28,932 nucleotides of DNA from NCBI GenBank assembly GCA_036555755.1, contig DATBKS010000093.1:1-28932 (forward strand), read 5' to 3'. The notes beneath the pieces were generated by a model that was not told where the DNA came from, did not search any database, and saw nothing but the letters and a program-made list of their open reading frames with translations. The position numbers and the translations under genes were made by a program. This DNA is from JAICJR01 sp036555755 (GTDB lineage: Bacteria > Actinomycetota > Thermoleophilia > Solirubrobacterales > Thermoleophilaceae). Each line of letters opens with the position of its first letter. The stretch's first letter is position 1. Shown piece after piece: positions 15,843 to 23,957 of this stretch.

Positions 15843-16301
15843 TCAGTCGGACTTTCGGGCCTCGACGCTCACTCCTCCGAACAGCGAGAACACGCGCACG
15901 CGGACCACGGGGCAGCCCGGCATCCGCGGGCCCGGCGGGCGCTTGTCGCTCTTGCCGCCGAGCAGCGACGCGCCGGTGAGCTCGATCGGCACACCCGGCG
16001 GCGCCGTCAGGTTCGCGCCACCAAACACGGCAAACACCGTGATCAGGCTTTCGGGCGCCTCCGGCTGAGCCTGTCCTAGATCCAGGTCCACCCCACCCAG
16101 CACCGCCACGATCCGGAGCCGCCTCCCCAGCCGCCAGCGGCCTTTCTGATCGGTGCCGCCGAGGACGCCCACAAGCCAGCGCGGCCTCCTGCCGGCGCTC
16201 TCCTCCATCGGCGGCGGCGACACCGTCTCGCCCCCAGCTATGCGCTCGGCGTATTCGTCAAATGTGAGCCGATCCGGCTGCTGCTCAATCGTTGCGGTCA
16301 T
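15843..16301 (-). CDS. LiaF-like (cell-wall-active antibiotics response) beta-domain protein
   Basis: This 152-residue protein has an N-terminal remnant resembling the end of a DUF1707 domain (LTFDEYAERIAGG), then a repeated beta pattern: VLGGTDQKGRWRLG, VAVLGGVDLDLG, VFAVFGGANLTAPPG, ASLLGGKSDKR and FSLFGGVSVE. The recurring GG after hydrophobic strands is typical of the LiaF C-terminal/PF09922-type domain that appears in actinobacterial envelope-response proteins. There is no membrane segment here, so it is presumably cytoplasmic or associated through partners. RBS GGAAGGA precedes the ATG and overlaps a dyad, GAAGG-T-CCTTC. It follows the maturase gene, after a hairpin, so it may not be part of that operon. 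Confidence 0.8.
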   Translation of the reverse strand: MTATIEQQPDRLTFDEYAERIAGGETVSPPPMEESAGRRPRWLVGVLGGTDQKGRWRLGRRLRIVAVLGGVDLDLGQAQPEAPESLITVFAVFGGANLTAPPGVPIELTGASLLGGKSDKRPPGPRMPGCPVVRVRVFSLFGGVSVEARKSD

Positions 16302-16361
16302 GGCGAAGGTCCTTCCTTTGACGAGGCTTCGTCCATCCTGCGCCGGGTAACGGGTGGAAAC

Positions 16362-16379
16362 ATCCGTGCCGGAACGGAT
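16362..16379 (-). terminator. Hairpin at the end of the RiPP-like operon
   Basis: On the minus strand ATCCGT pairs with ACGGAT across a six-base loop, followed by GTTTCC. It begins about 23 bases after the maturase stop. The stem is short and the T-run weak, but the position fits a terminator separating the peptide-maturase unit from the LiaF-like gene. Confidence 0.45.
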
Positions 16380-16402
16380 CCCGGCTGCGGATAACTACGT
16401 CT

Positions 16403-17545
16403 TTACGCGACCGGCGTGAGCGTCTCCCCCGCCGGGACTTCCATCCGCCCGCGGACGTGTGCGAAGAGCGCGAGCAGGTCGGCGCACCAGACGCTCGGAT
16501 TGTCGAACTCGCGCTCGCGCGAGTAGCGGTGCGGCAGGTAGCCGCCGCCGCATGTGTTCTGCTCGGGGCAGCCGCGGCAGCCGGTCGGCAGCGGCATGCC
16601 GGCGAGAATCCGCGCGTGCAGGCTGTTCGCCGCGGCGATGTCGCGGAAGTCGGCCTCGTGGACGTTCAACGCCGTGCCGGTCATCCCGTCCTCGCAGGTG
16701 CGCAGCTTGTCCAGCCCGTGAATCGAGCCGTCGGTCTCAATCGAGATGAAGCGAAGCGGCGGGTTGCCGAAGCTGTCGAGTCCGCTCGAGCCGCCCATGA
16801 TCGCTCGTCCGATCGCCCAAAACTCGCGGATGCTGACGTCGATGGTGCTGTTCTCCCACCAGTCGTCGAAGATCGGGATCAGGTAGTCGGCGACGGGTGT
16901 GGGCCCGTACTTCTCGCGCACCGGCCCGATCGTGTCGTGCGTATAGGCGGGCAGCAGGTAGGAGATCGACTGGCAGCCCAGCTCGAGGAAGTGGCGATGG
17001 ATCGAAAGCGGGTCCGCGCCGAGCTGTACGACCGACAGGATCCCGAACGGAAGCTCGCCATCGCGGAGCACCCCGATACCGCGCGCGACCGCGTCATACG
17101 AGCCGCGGCCCTTGTGATCTACGCGAGCGGTGTCATTGATCTCGCGCGGACCGTCGAGGCTGATGCCAACCCTCACCTCATGCTCGCGGAAGGCCTCCAC
17201 CCACTCGTCGTCAAGGCGAGTCCCGTTCGTCTGGATCTCCAGCCCGACGCTCGCCATATCGCCCAGTTGCTCTCGCGCCCGCGCGCACATCGAGGCGAAT
17301 CGCCGCGCACCGATCAACGTCGGCTCGCCGCCGTGGAACACGATCGACAGCTCGCGCTGGCCGCTGCTCTCGCAATGGCGCCGGATACGCGTGAGCACGG
17401 CGTCGAACGTGTCCGCCGACATCAGCGCCGGCCGCGTCCGCCAGGTCGCGTCGGCCTGGTTGTAGACGTAGCAGTACGAGCAGTTCAGGTTGCAGCGCGA
17501 CGCAACCTTGACGATGAACGGCGTGAGCGGAGCGACGGACCCCAT
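16403..17545 (-). CDS. Radical SAM/SPASM peptide maturase (FxsB/GrrM-like)
   Basis: This 380-residue enzyme likely modifies the neighbouring repeat peptide by radical chemistry. The radical SAM cluster motif is CNLNCSYCYVYNQAD, Cys18, Cys22 and Cys25. HGGEPT (71-76) is the SAM-binding GGEP loop. The SPASM region has Cys284, Cys323, Cys326, Cys332 and Cys354 in TCEDG, GCRGCPEQNTCGGGYLPHRYS and FDNPSVWCADL, as in the FxsB, GrrM and related RiPP maturases, several of which make three-residue cyclophanes. The length equals stand-alone family members. It starts 26 bases after the peptide gene stop. No RRE-type domain or partner enzyme is visible. Family is sure; the reaction is inferred. Confidence 0.93.
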   Translation of the reverse strand: MGSVAPLTPFIVKVASRCNLNCSYCYVYNQADATWRTRPALMSADTFDAVLTRIRRHCESSGQRELSIVFHGGEPTLIGARRFASMCARAREQLGDMASVGLEIQTNGTRLDDEWVEAFREHEVRVGISLDGPREINDTARVDHKGRGSYDAVARGIGVLRDGELPFGILSVVQLGADPLSIHRHFLELGCQSISYLLPAYTHDTIGPVREKYGPTPVADYLIPIFDDWWENSTIDVSIREFWAIGRAIMGGSSGLDSFGNPPLRFISIETDGSIHGLDKLRTCEDGMTGTALNVHEADFRDIAAANSLHARILAGMPLPTGCRGCPEQNTCGGGYLPHRYSREREFDNPSVWCADLLALFAHVRGRMEVPAGETLTPVA

Positions 17546-17571
17546 CGGGCTCGTGACCCCCGCGCGCTGGT

Positions 17572-17868
17572 CTACGCCGGCCCGTCCGAGATGGCTGCCG
17601 GAGCGAACGGCCCGTCCGAGAAGGTCGCCGGGGTCTGCGGTGAGTCCGAGAAGGCGGTGATCGGAGCCGGCGGTGAGTCCTGAAACACCGTCGGAGCCCC
17701 CGTATCTGAGAAGGCGGGAGACGACATGTCTGAGAAAGCGGCATTCGGCCCGTCGGAAAAGCCGGCGCGCGCCTCCCGCTCCGCCGTCAACTGGCGCTCG
17801 AGCGTTGCCTTGAAGGCGTCACGCACCTTCGGGGCTGTCGCCTCGACGTTCATCTCTTCTGTAGGCAC
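17572..17868 (-). CDS. Repeat peptide, likely multi-core RiPP precursor
   Basis: This protein has 98 residues from GTG 17868, which lies five bases after AAGGAG; an upstream GTG at 17874 overlaps that ribosome site and is unlikely. Residues 1-36 form a charged, probably helical leader (KVRDAFKATLERQLTAEREA). From Phe37 come seven units: FSDGP, FSDMSSP, FSDTGAP, FQDSPP, FSDSPQTP, FSDGPFAP and a final ISDGPA, with starts at 37, 45, 53, 62, 73, 83 and 93. There are no Cys. It is just upstream of a radical SAM/SPASM gene and has its own promoter. Phe-x-Asp triplets are suitable substrates for three-residue crosslinks between Phe and Asp, but this is inference. I know no characterised peptide with this pattern. 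Confidence 0.85.
   Translation of the reverse strand: MPTEEMNVEATAPKVRDAFKATLERQLTAEREARAGFSDGPNAAFSDMSSPAFSDTGAPTVFQDSPPAPITAFSDSPQTPATFSDGPFAPAAISDGPA
17575..17760 (-). repeat. Seven coding repeats for Phe-Ser-Asp units
   Basis: The repeat units encode Phe/Ile, Ser/Gln and Asp with synonymous differences (TTT TCC GAC, TTC TCA GAC, TTC TCA GAT, TTC TCG GAC). The peptide is conserved better than the DNA, so the triplet seems to be maintained by selection rather than recent copying. Unit spacing is 8 to 11 residues. Confidence 0.8.
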
Positions 17869-17903
17869 GACCACTCCTTACTCGGGGCCAGCTGGGCGGA
17901 GGC

Positions 17904-17933
17904 ACCCTAGCCCAAGCCAAATCACCTCGTCAA
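17904..17933 (-). promoter_or_regulatory. Promoter of the peptide-maturase operon
   Basis: On the minus strand TTGACG (17933-17928), an 18-base spacer and TAGGGT (17909-17904) match typical actinobacterial housekeeping promoters. Transcription would start about 17897, giving a leader of roughly 30 bases with the ribosome site AAGGAG. Confidence 0.6.
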
Positions 17934-17957
17934 GCCTCTGAGAAGATCCCCAGGACG

Positions 17958-18833
17958 ATGGAACGGGCTACCTCGATCGAGCGACTGCCGCACGACGCTG
18001 TACGCGAGCAGAGCGCGGCCGAGATTCTGGCTGCGATCGGGGACTGTCCTGACCTGACGCTGGTCCGCGCTCCGGGCGATGTCGACGACGAGCTCACGGG
18101 CTTACGGTTGCTGCTGAGCGATCGGCGTTTCCGCGAGATCGAGTTGGAGCAACTTGCGTCGAGCACCGGGCGCATCGCGCTACTGCTCCTCGGCGGCAGC
18201 TCCTTGGATGCGAACCAGGACTGGGCCCCACGCGCGCTCGCACTCGCTGAGAAGCGCTTCGAGCGAGTGATCGTCCTGCCAACCGGGAGGGTTGAGAAAC
18301 CCGAACCGAGTCCCACCCCCACGCTCCCTCGCATCGACACCGAGTCCGAGATGCGGGAGTGGAACGGGGTCGTCGAGTTCCTCGCCCCGCACGAGCCGCC
18401 GGAAGCGGCGAGCCGAGCCGACTTCCGCGCGATGTGCCGTGCCCTGCCGTACCTGAGCTTGATCGCGCACTTTCATGGCCGCCACGGCCTGGTGATGAGC
18501 GATCTGTTCGAGATCCTTCCCTCGCTCAAATACCCCGAAGGCGATTACAACGTCGCCGCCGCGCGAACGCTGTTGACGCTGCTCGATGCCATCGGCGAAG
18601 ACCGGTTCCTCGAGCTGTGGTCCGGCGGAGGACTCGACCAGCTGCTCGAGAACCGCTCGGACGAGCTGGAGGATGAGCTAGCAGACCTCCGGGCCGAGCT
18701 CGATGAGACGCGGGCTGCGTCAGAGCGCGTGTGGATCCAGCTCTCGCTGATGCGATCTACTCGCGTGTGGCGGCTCGCCACCCTGTACTGGCGGCTGCGC
18801 GACCGGGCGCGTGCCGCCGCCCGGCGACCGTGA
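17958..18833 (+). CDS. Unidentified protein coupled to the PP-loop enzyme
   Basis: This 291-residue protein has no family I can name. It has an N-terminal alpha/beta part with a GIALLLLGGSSLDANQDWAP-like strand-turn, a middle segment (LPYLSLIAHFHGRHGLVMSD), then a long charged helix, probably coiled coil (about 225-262, LLENRSDELEDELADLRAELDETRAA), and an Arg-rich end (TRVWRLATLYWRLRDRARAAARR). Similar Arg/Trp tails end some actinobacterial glycosyltransferases. The GG-then-W-R pattern distantly recalls polysaccharide pyruvyl transferases but is too weak to call. Its stop TGA overlaps the GTG of the next gene. It is divergent from the RiPP-like operon with 89 bases between starts. Confidence 0.75.
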   Translation: MERATSIERLPHDAVREQSAAEILAAIGDCPDLTLVRAPGDVDDELTGLRLLLSDRRFREIELEQLASSTGRIALLLLGGSSLDANQDWAPRALALAEKRFERVIVLPTGRVEKPEPSPTPTLPRIDTESEMREWNGVVEFLAPHEPPEAASRADFRAMCRALPYLSLIAHFHGRHGLVMSDLFEILPSLKYPEGDYNVAAARTLLTLLDAIGEDRFLELWSGGGLDQLLENRSDELEDELADLRAELDETRAASERVWIQLSLMRSTRVWRLATLYWRLRDRARAAARRP

Positions 18834-20314
18834 GGGCGCGCGAGGCAGCCCACCGCGTTCGCCTGCATGCGCCCCGGGTCGGCGAGACCGAGGTCGAGTT
18901 CGGGTGGGACATAGAGCCCAACTCCGAGCTCTACGAGAAGAACGGATTCCGGCTCTCCTTTCCGCCCGAGCTCGACATCGCGGCGGTGCCCCAAGCGCTG
19001 TGGCTGCGTCTCGCGCTGATCTGCCTCCACACGCAGTGGGCACTGCTGCGCCCCTGCCTGGTCGAGCTGCCGTACTACATCGGCCCGGCGGAACGCGAGT
19101 TCTGGCAGCGGATGACGGACACGGCGGCGATCCAGATCGTGGCGTACGGAGGCGAAGCCCGGCCGGGACGCGCGGTGGAGCTTCACGACGACGGCCCGGC
19201 GCTGCCGCCCACGAAGGTGCCCGACACGAACGGCCGCGTGGCGGCCGCATTCAGCGGTGGCAAGGACAGCCTGATCCAGGCGGGACTGCTGGCCGAGCTG
19301 ACCGAGCTGCCGCTGCTGGTCACGACCACCTCGGTCGTAACGTGGAACAGCGACCACTTCGGGGCGGGGCGCGAGCGCGTGCTCTCGGAGGTCACGCGCC
19401 GCCTACCGGTGGAGTTGGTCGAGGTGCACTCCGACTACCGCACCGCCTGGGACAACGAGTTCTCGCGCGCGGAAGGCTGCTCGTTGAGCGTCAACGAGCT
19501 GAGCGACGTCCTTCTCTACCAGGCGACCACGCTTGCGGCCGCTGCGGCCAGCGGGATCGGCAGATCATTTCAGGCAGCGGAGGCCGACCTGCAGTACAAC
19601 GCCAGCGCGCGCGGCGAAGTGATCCAGCACGGGCATTTCGTGTCCTCGGCGGTGACCCATACCGCCCTCGACCGCTTGCTCCGCCGCTTCGGCCTGCGCC
19701 TCGGGTCGCTCACCTACCCGCTGCACACCGACCAGATCCAGCCCTTCCTGTGGCGCCGCTATCCCGAGGTGGCCGAGCTCCAATTCTCGTGCTGGGCGGC
19801 GAATGGCGCCCAGGCGTGCAGCACCTGTCAGCAGTGCATCGAGATCACGATCCTGCTGCTCGGCGAGGGCATCTCCCCGCGCCGCGCGGGCATCGACCCG
19901 GCGCGCGTACTGGCGGAATGGGCGCCGCGCCAACCCGACCTCCGCCGCCAGAACAGACCGCGGCTCCACCCCCTCCGCTTGCCGCGCGACAAGACGGTGC
20001 GCATCATTCAGGCGACCTCGGCTGAGCGGGTGGCCGCGATATTGGCGGACGATCCGCGCGTGGAGGAGAGCGTCGAGAGCTACCGACAGCTACGCGCGCG
20101 GGTACTGAACGAGAACGAGTCGCCTCTTCCCCACCCCGGCTACATCGCCGGCTTCCTGGACCGCCTCGACGATGACCTGCGCGAACCGTTGCGCGCGATC
20201 TTCGACGAGAGCTTCACCCCGAGCAACGACCCCGAGCTCGCCGCGATGTGCAGGCGGTCCGAGTCGCTGTCACGGTGGATCGCCGATCCGCTTATATCGG
20301 CTGAACGAGCGTAG
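18830..20314 (+). CDS. PP-loop ATP pyrophosphatase with QueC-like zinc motif
   Basis: This protein of 494 residues starts from GTG 18830, which overlaps the previous stop as GTGA; a longer in-frame start inside that gene is less likely. The PP-loop AFSGGKDSL (Ser-Gly-Gly-Lys-Asp-Ser at 142-147) binds ATP, adenylating a substrate and releasing pyrophosphate. A four-Cys group (Cys321, 330, 333, 336; CWAANGAQACSTCQQC) matches the zinc site of QueC. Unlike QueC (about 225 residues) it has about 130 extra N-terminal and 150 extra C-terminal residues, so it is not an ordinary deazaguanine synthase, and no queuosine genes are nearby. Other options are a MurL-like or another amidating/adenylating enzyme. 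Substrate unknown. Confidence 0.85.
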   Translation: MRAREAAHRVRLHAPRVGETEVEFGWDIEPNSELYEKNGFRLSFPPELDIAAVPQALWLRLALICLHTQWALLRPCLVELPYYIGPAEREFWQRMTDTAAIQIVAYGGEARPGRAVELHDDGPALPPTKVPDTNGRVAAAFSGGKDSLIQAGLLAELTELPLLVTTTSVVTWNSDHFGAGRERVLSEVTRRLPVELVEVHSDYRTAWDNEFSRAEGCSLSVNELSDVLLYQATTLAAAAASGIGRSFQAAEADLQYNASARGEVIQHGHFVSSAVTHTALDRLLRRFGLRLGSLTYPLHTDQIQPFLWRRYPEVAELQFSCWAANGAQACSTCQQCIEITILLLGEGISPRRAGIDPARVLAEWAPRQPDLRRQNRPRLHPLRLPRDKTVRIIQATSAERVAAILADDPRVEESVESYRQLRARVLNENESPLPHPGYIAGFLDRLDDDLREPLRAIFDESFTPSNDPELAAMCRRSESLSRWIADPLISAERA

Positions 20315-23300
20315 TCCCCAGCGAATCGCCGAAAAGCGTGTCGATGCGGCTCACCTTGAGCTGATTCGCAGTGATGAACGTCGACGGCAGGACCCGCATG
20401 CCGTCCTGCTCGCTCACGTCGAACGTGCTCGACAGTCGAAGGCCCCGCCGCAGGTAGTCGATGCTCACGGTCGCCTTGAGGACCTCACCAGCAGTAACGA
20501 GTTCGACACCGCCTATGCCCGGCTTGAAGTTGATCTGCAACTCGGCACCTCCCGCCAGCGGAATGCCGTCGATCGAGATCCGTAGATGGTCTCGCCCAGC
20601 GCCGAGCTTGTTGTGGACCTGCAGGTTGATCTCCTTGTCTCGATAACACCGCAGGGTGAGCCTGCTGGTGCTGGTTCCCAGGTCCTTTACTTGAAGGACG
20701 TGCGCCTCGCCGGTGGCCGCCTTGGCGCTGAGCATGAGCTGAGTGAGCCCCTGCTTGAGGCCGTACTGCAGGAGGCCGCCGCCGAGTCCGCGCGTGGTGT
20801 GAACGTAGTTGTCCGAAATGGGCGACAGCGGCCCGATCGGAGTGGCCGCTCCCGTGACGGCAACCCCGAGGATCTCCTTCATCACCGCTGACTCGGTCAG
20901 ATGAAGCATGAGCCGGCCCTGGTTCGCGGACACGAAGTCCGGATGCCTTGCGAACTTCTCGCGAATGGCGGCCGGGGCAAGCTGACAGAGATACTCCTTC
21001 AGCGTGATCCGCTTCCACTCGTCGCCGGAGCGTTTGTTCGGCGGCGCCTTTCTCGAAAAGGTCTTCGGCAGCGAGCGCATGTGAAGCTCTGAGGTGAGCA
21101 CGCCGTGCGGCCGTGGGCGCCTGTCGTCTGGCGGCTCCTTCGGGCGGGGCGTGGTCCGTTCCTTGGCGCATTCGCGCATATGGGTGTCGAATCCCTTCAC
21201 CGAGACGAACTTGTGCGCAAGCGACTGGCCCGCTTGCAACCGGGCGACCGAGTCCGGCCCAAACGCGTCTAGGTCGACGCCGTTCTCGTCCGTGAGGCTG
21301 GTCGTCTCGCTATCCCCGCCCAAGATCACGATCACCCCGGTGATCAGCAGCATGATCGCGTCGAAGATCGGTGTCCGCGGCCTTTCGCACAACAGGTCGA
21401 AGGGCATGTAGTGCAGTCGGCCGCCGCTCCACTCCCCGCCGCTGTAGTGATTGCTGCCGCCGTCATAGCTGTACGTGTTGCTGCCCGGATCGACCGTGAG
21501 GATCCTCGGCCCAGGGTCGTTCGTGCTCAGGGATGGGAAGTTAGGGTCGTGGACGAGCATCTGCCAGGGAGTGACGCTGTCGTTCCAGCCGATTGGCAGG
21601 ATGCAATGCGGTGCACCGCTGAAGTCGTAGTGCTGCGAGATGCAGAGCACCGGGTCGCATCCGGAGTAGTACGCGTCGCGGGTCGCGCGGAAGACGCTTA
21701 CCGGGTCATGCGTCTTCCCTGACAGGAACTCGCCGACGAACCACCAGATCGCCGGCGCACCGACCTGATACTGGTGCTTGATGTTGAACTCGTTCCGGAC
21801 GTCGTTCCAGTTGACGAACCGGTCGATTGGCAGCTTAAGGAGAGCACGGTCTTTCTTGCTGTAGATGGCCTCGAGGCACATCCCGAAGCAATTGCCATGC
21901 TTCGCGAGGCCCTCGACCACGGCTGAGTAGAAGAGCTTGGCGAGCCAGTCGGTGATGTCCCACCATTCCGTCTGGCTGTCGACGTCACTAAACGCGGACG
22001 CGTACTGATCCCAGGTGAGTTCGTCGGTCCCCTGGTTTCGGACCCCCCACCATTTTTGCTTCTCCGTCAGCAGGGCTTCGTCGATGCGAGGCGACACCGC
22101 CCAGGTAATCGAGTTGATGTTGTCGAAGGCGCCGCTGTTGAAGAGGCCCGACGGGTTGCCTCGCAGCCCCCACGCGTTCGCCATCTCGAGGGTGAAGTCG
22201 TATTGACCGAGGTGATCGTCGTCGTCCGGCCAGTCACTGTCCCAAACGTCCAAGCTGAATTTAATGATGCGACTGGGATCGTTCGGGACAATGCCGGCCG
22301 GTCCCAAGTCGAACGTCTTTTCGACGTCGTAGATGTTGTTGCCGTCCGAGTCGCCGCTGTGCGGGATCCGCTCCGAATGAATGACGTGACCGTTGTCATC
22401 GATCGTGGCGTACATGTAGACGTCGTTCTCGCCGCGCAGCCACCCCTCCGATTCGACCGTGTCGACTCGCCCGAGGGTTATGTCAAATGGCAGACAGACA
22501 TACGTCTCCCCCGCACTGCCAAACCAGACGATGCTCCCGTGTTGGAATGTGTTGAACCGGGCCGGCGCGGATGCGCCCGGAACGTCCGCTTCATCGGATG
22601 TGGGAAAACCGAGAGCCCCGCCGGCGCCGCCGACACTCCGATATCTGTCGCGGATTTCGCCGTGTACTTCGAATGCCCCGGAGCTGGCACTCCAGTAGAT
22701 GCTGCATCTCTCGAACTCGCTGATACGTCCGATGGCCGTCGATCCGGACACGACGTCCTGTTCGTTGCTGACGGGAAACCCCCACGACGCCGTACCGCCC
22801 GAAGACAGGAATTGCGCGAGGATGGCGCCGTGAACCTCGAAGGCCTTCGAGGCTCCTGATTTGAAGTACATCTGCCCGCGCTGGAAGACCTGCTGCATAC
22901 CGCCGCCGATCGCGACCGCGCTTGCAACCGGAAGCCCGATGGCATCGGCCTCCCCCATTCCTTCGTAGTCGACCCAAATCTGCCCGATTACGGGAACGGC
23001 GCCGGTACTGGATGACCAGTAGATGCCGCCGCCACTGAACACACTCTTGCGAGCGCCTGCCTGGGCGCCATCAATCTCGTCGGATATGAGGTACCCGATC
23101 GGCGCCCGACTGGGCAGCGCCCAGTACTCCTGCAGGATGGCGCCATGCATCTCGAACGCCTGGCCGTTCGCGTCCTGGTACATGATGATTCCGCCGGGGA
23201 ACTCCTGTATCCACGACGTGCTAGGCAGATCGAGATAGAACTCGCCGGAGGGCTCCCCGAGGGCAAGCGAGGACTTGATCTCCTCCTGCTTGTAGGTCAG

Positions 23301-23957
23301 GAACCACTGCGGGTGCGAGCGGCGCTCGTCGAGTGCGGCCTCCAGCTCGATCGGGATGTCATCGTGAAGTTGCAGAGCTGCCATAACGCCCGTGAAACGG
23401 TCGGCGCCGCCAGTGGAAAGTCCGGCGACCAACTGGTCCGCACTCCCGGCCGCGATCGTCCCGTCCGGGAAGGCATGGACGGAGTAGATGACCTCGTCGA
23501 CGAACAGAGCGACTGTGTCGGTGTCGTACACGAGGTCCGCTGCGTACCAGGTGCCCACGTGCAAATCGACAAGGAACTCGCTGGACGCCTTTCCGGTGCC
23601 GTAGACCGCTGTCGTGACGGCGCACGTCAGCTGGAAGTCGCCGGCGCTTGTGGGGGGCTCGAGATAGACGCTGAAAGGAAGTGCGTTCGATTCAGTCAGC
23701 GTCTCGCGTGCGGTCACGGCGTTGTCGACCTTGAAGACCAGCCGGACGCAAAACCTCTGCGCGTTGAGGTTTTCGGGCGGGAGCGTCACGTGCAGCTCCC
23801 CTTCGTCGCTGAAATCCAAAGCCTGCGGATACGTACCAAGCGTGGTCGCACCCGGGCCCGTCACCACTGTGCAGCCGGTCACCGTCGCCGGATAGGAGCC
23901 ATCCGGATTCTCGGGAGTGAGACTGTCGAGCGTGTAGTCGAGGATCTTCACGCTCAT
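20292..23957 (-). CDS. Giant LGFP-repeat protein with papain-like domain
   Basis: This 1221-residue protein has a concanavalin/LamG-like start (1-200), four LGFP-type repeats (about 265-480, each with HGAIL or HGEI then FP/LGFP, for example GGALGFPTSDEADVPG), then a C2-like, Asp-rich domain (490-590). A papain-like region follows: KHGNCFGMCLEA (candidate Cys690), GAPHCILPIG (His784), LVHDPNFP (Asp804). There is a single hydrophobic stretch (864-881), then a basic linker and a C-terminal beta-rich domain. LGFP repeats bind mycolate or cell-wall sugars in other actinobacteria. No signal peptide is visible. Its last 23 bases overlap the convergent PP-loop gene. The gene looks less GC-rich than neighbours (about 62% in one 60-base line checked by eye), hinting at later acquisition. 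Activity is inferred. Confidence 0.85.
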   Translation of the reverse strand: MSVKILDYTLDSLTPENPDGSYPATVTGCTVVTGPGATTLGTYPQALDFSDEGELHVTLPPENLNAQRFCVRLVFKVDNAVTARETLTESNALPFSVYLEPPTSAGDFQLTCAVTTAVYGTGKASSEFLVDLHVGTWYAADLVYDTDTVALFVDEVIYSVHAFPDGTIAAGSADQLVAGLSTGGADRFTGVMAALQLHDDIPIELEAALDERRSHPQWFLTYKQEEIKSSLALGEPSGEFYLDLPSTSWIQEFPGGIIMYQDANGQAFEMHGAILQEYWALPSRAPIGYLISDEIDGAQAGARKSVFSGGGIYWSSSTGAVPVIGQIWVDYEGMGEADAIGLPVASAVAIGGGMQQVFQRGQMYFKSGASKAFEVHGAILAQFLSSGGTASWGFPVSNEQDVVSGSTAIGRISEFERCSIYWSASSGAFEVHGEIRDRYRSVGGAGGALGFPTSDEADVPGASAPARFNTFQHGSIVWFGSAGETYVCLPFDITLGRVDTVESEGWLRGENDVYMYATIDDNGHVIHSERIPHSGDSDGNNIYDVEKTFDLGPAGIVPNDPSRIIKFSLDVWDSDWPDDDDHLGQYDFTLEMANAWGLRGNPSGLFNSGAFDNINSITWAVSPRIDEALLTEKQKWWGVRNQGTDELTWDQYASAFSDVDSQTEWWDITDWLAKLFYSAVVEGLAKHGNCFGMCLEAIYSKKDRALLKLPIDRFVNWNDVRNEFNIKHQYQVGAPAIWWFVGEFLSGKTHDPVSVFRATRDAYYSGCDPVLCISQHYDFSGAPHCILPIGWNDSVTPWQMLVHDPNFPSLSTNDPGPRILTVDPGSNTYSYDGGSNHYSGGEWSGGRLHYMPFDLLCERPRTPIFDAIMLLITGVIVILGGDSETTSLTDENGVDLDAFGPDSVARLQAGQSLAHKFVSVKGFDTHMRECAKERTTPRPKEPPDDRRPRPHGVLTSELHMRSLPKTFSRKAPPNKRSGDEWKRITLKEYLCQLAPAAIREKFARHPDFVSANQGRLMLHLTESAVMKEILGVAVTGAATPIGPLSPISDNYVHTTRGLGGGLLQYGLKQGLTQLMLSAKAATGEAHVLQVKDLGTSTSRLTLRCYRDKEINLQVHNKLGAGRDHLRISIDGIPLAGGAELQINFKPGIGGVELVTAGEVLKATVSIDYLRRGLRLSSTFDVSEQDGMRVLPSTFITANQLKVSRIDTLFGDSLGTTLVQPI

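Noticed and set aside
17936..17946. TCTGAGAAG just upstream of the 17958 gene resembling the FSD-coding repeats
   Set aside because: It is only nine bases long and not in frame with any Phe-Ser-Asp unit; chance match.
18731..18829. Upstream GTG start for the PP-loop gene
   Set aside because: It lies inside the preceding gene and adds low-complexity Arg/Ala residues with no homology; the GTGA overlap is the better start.
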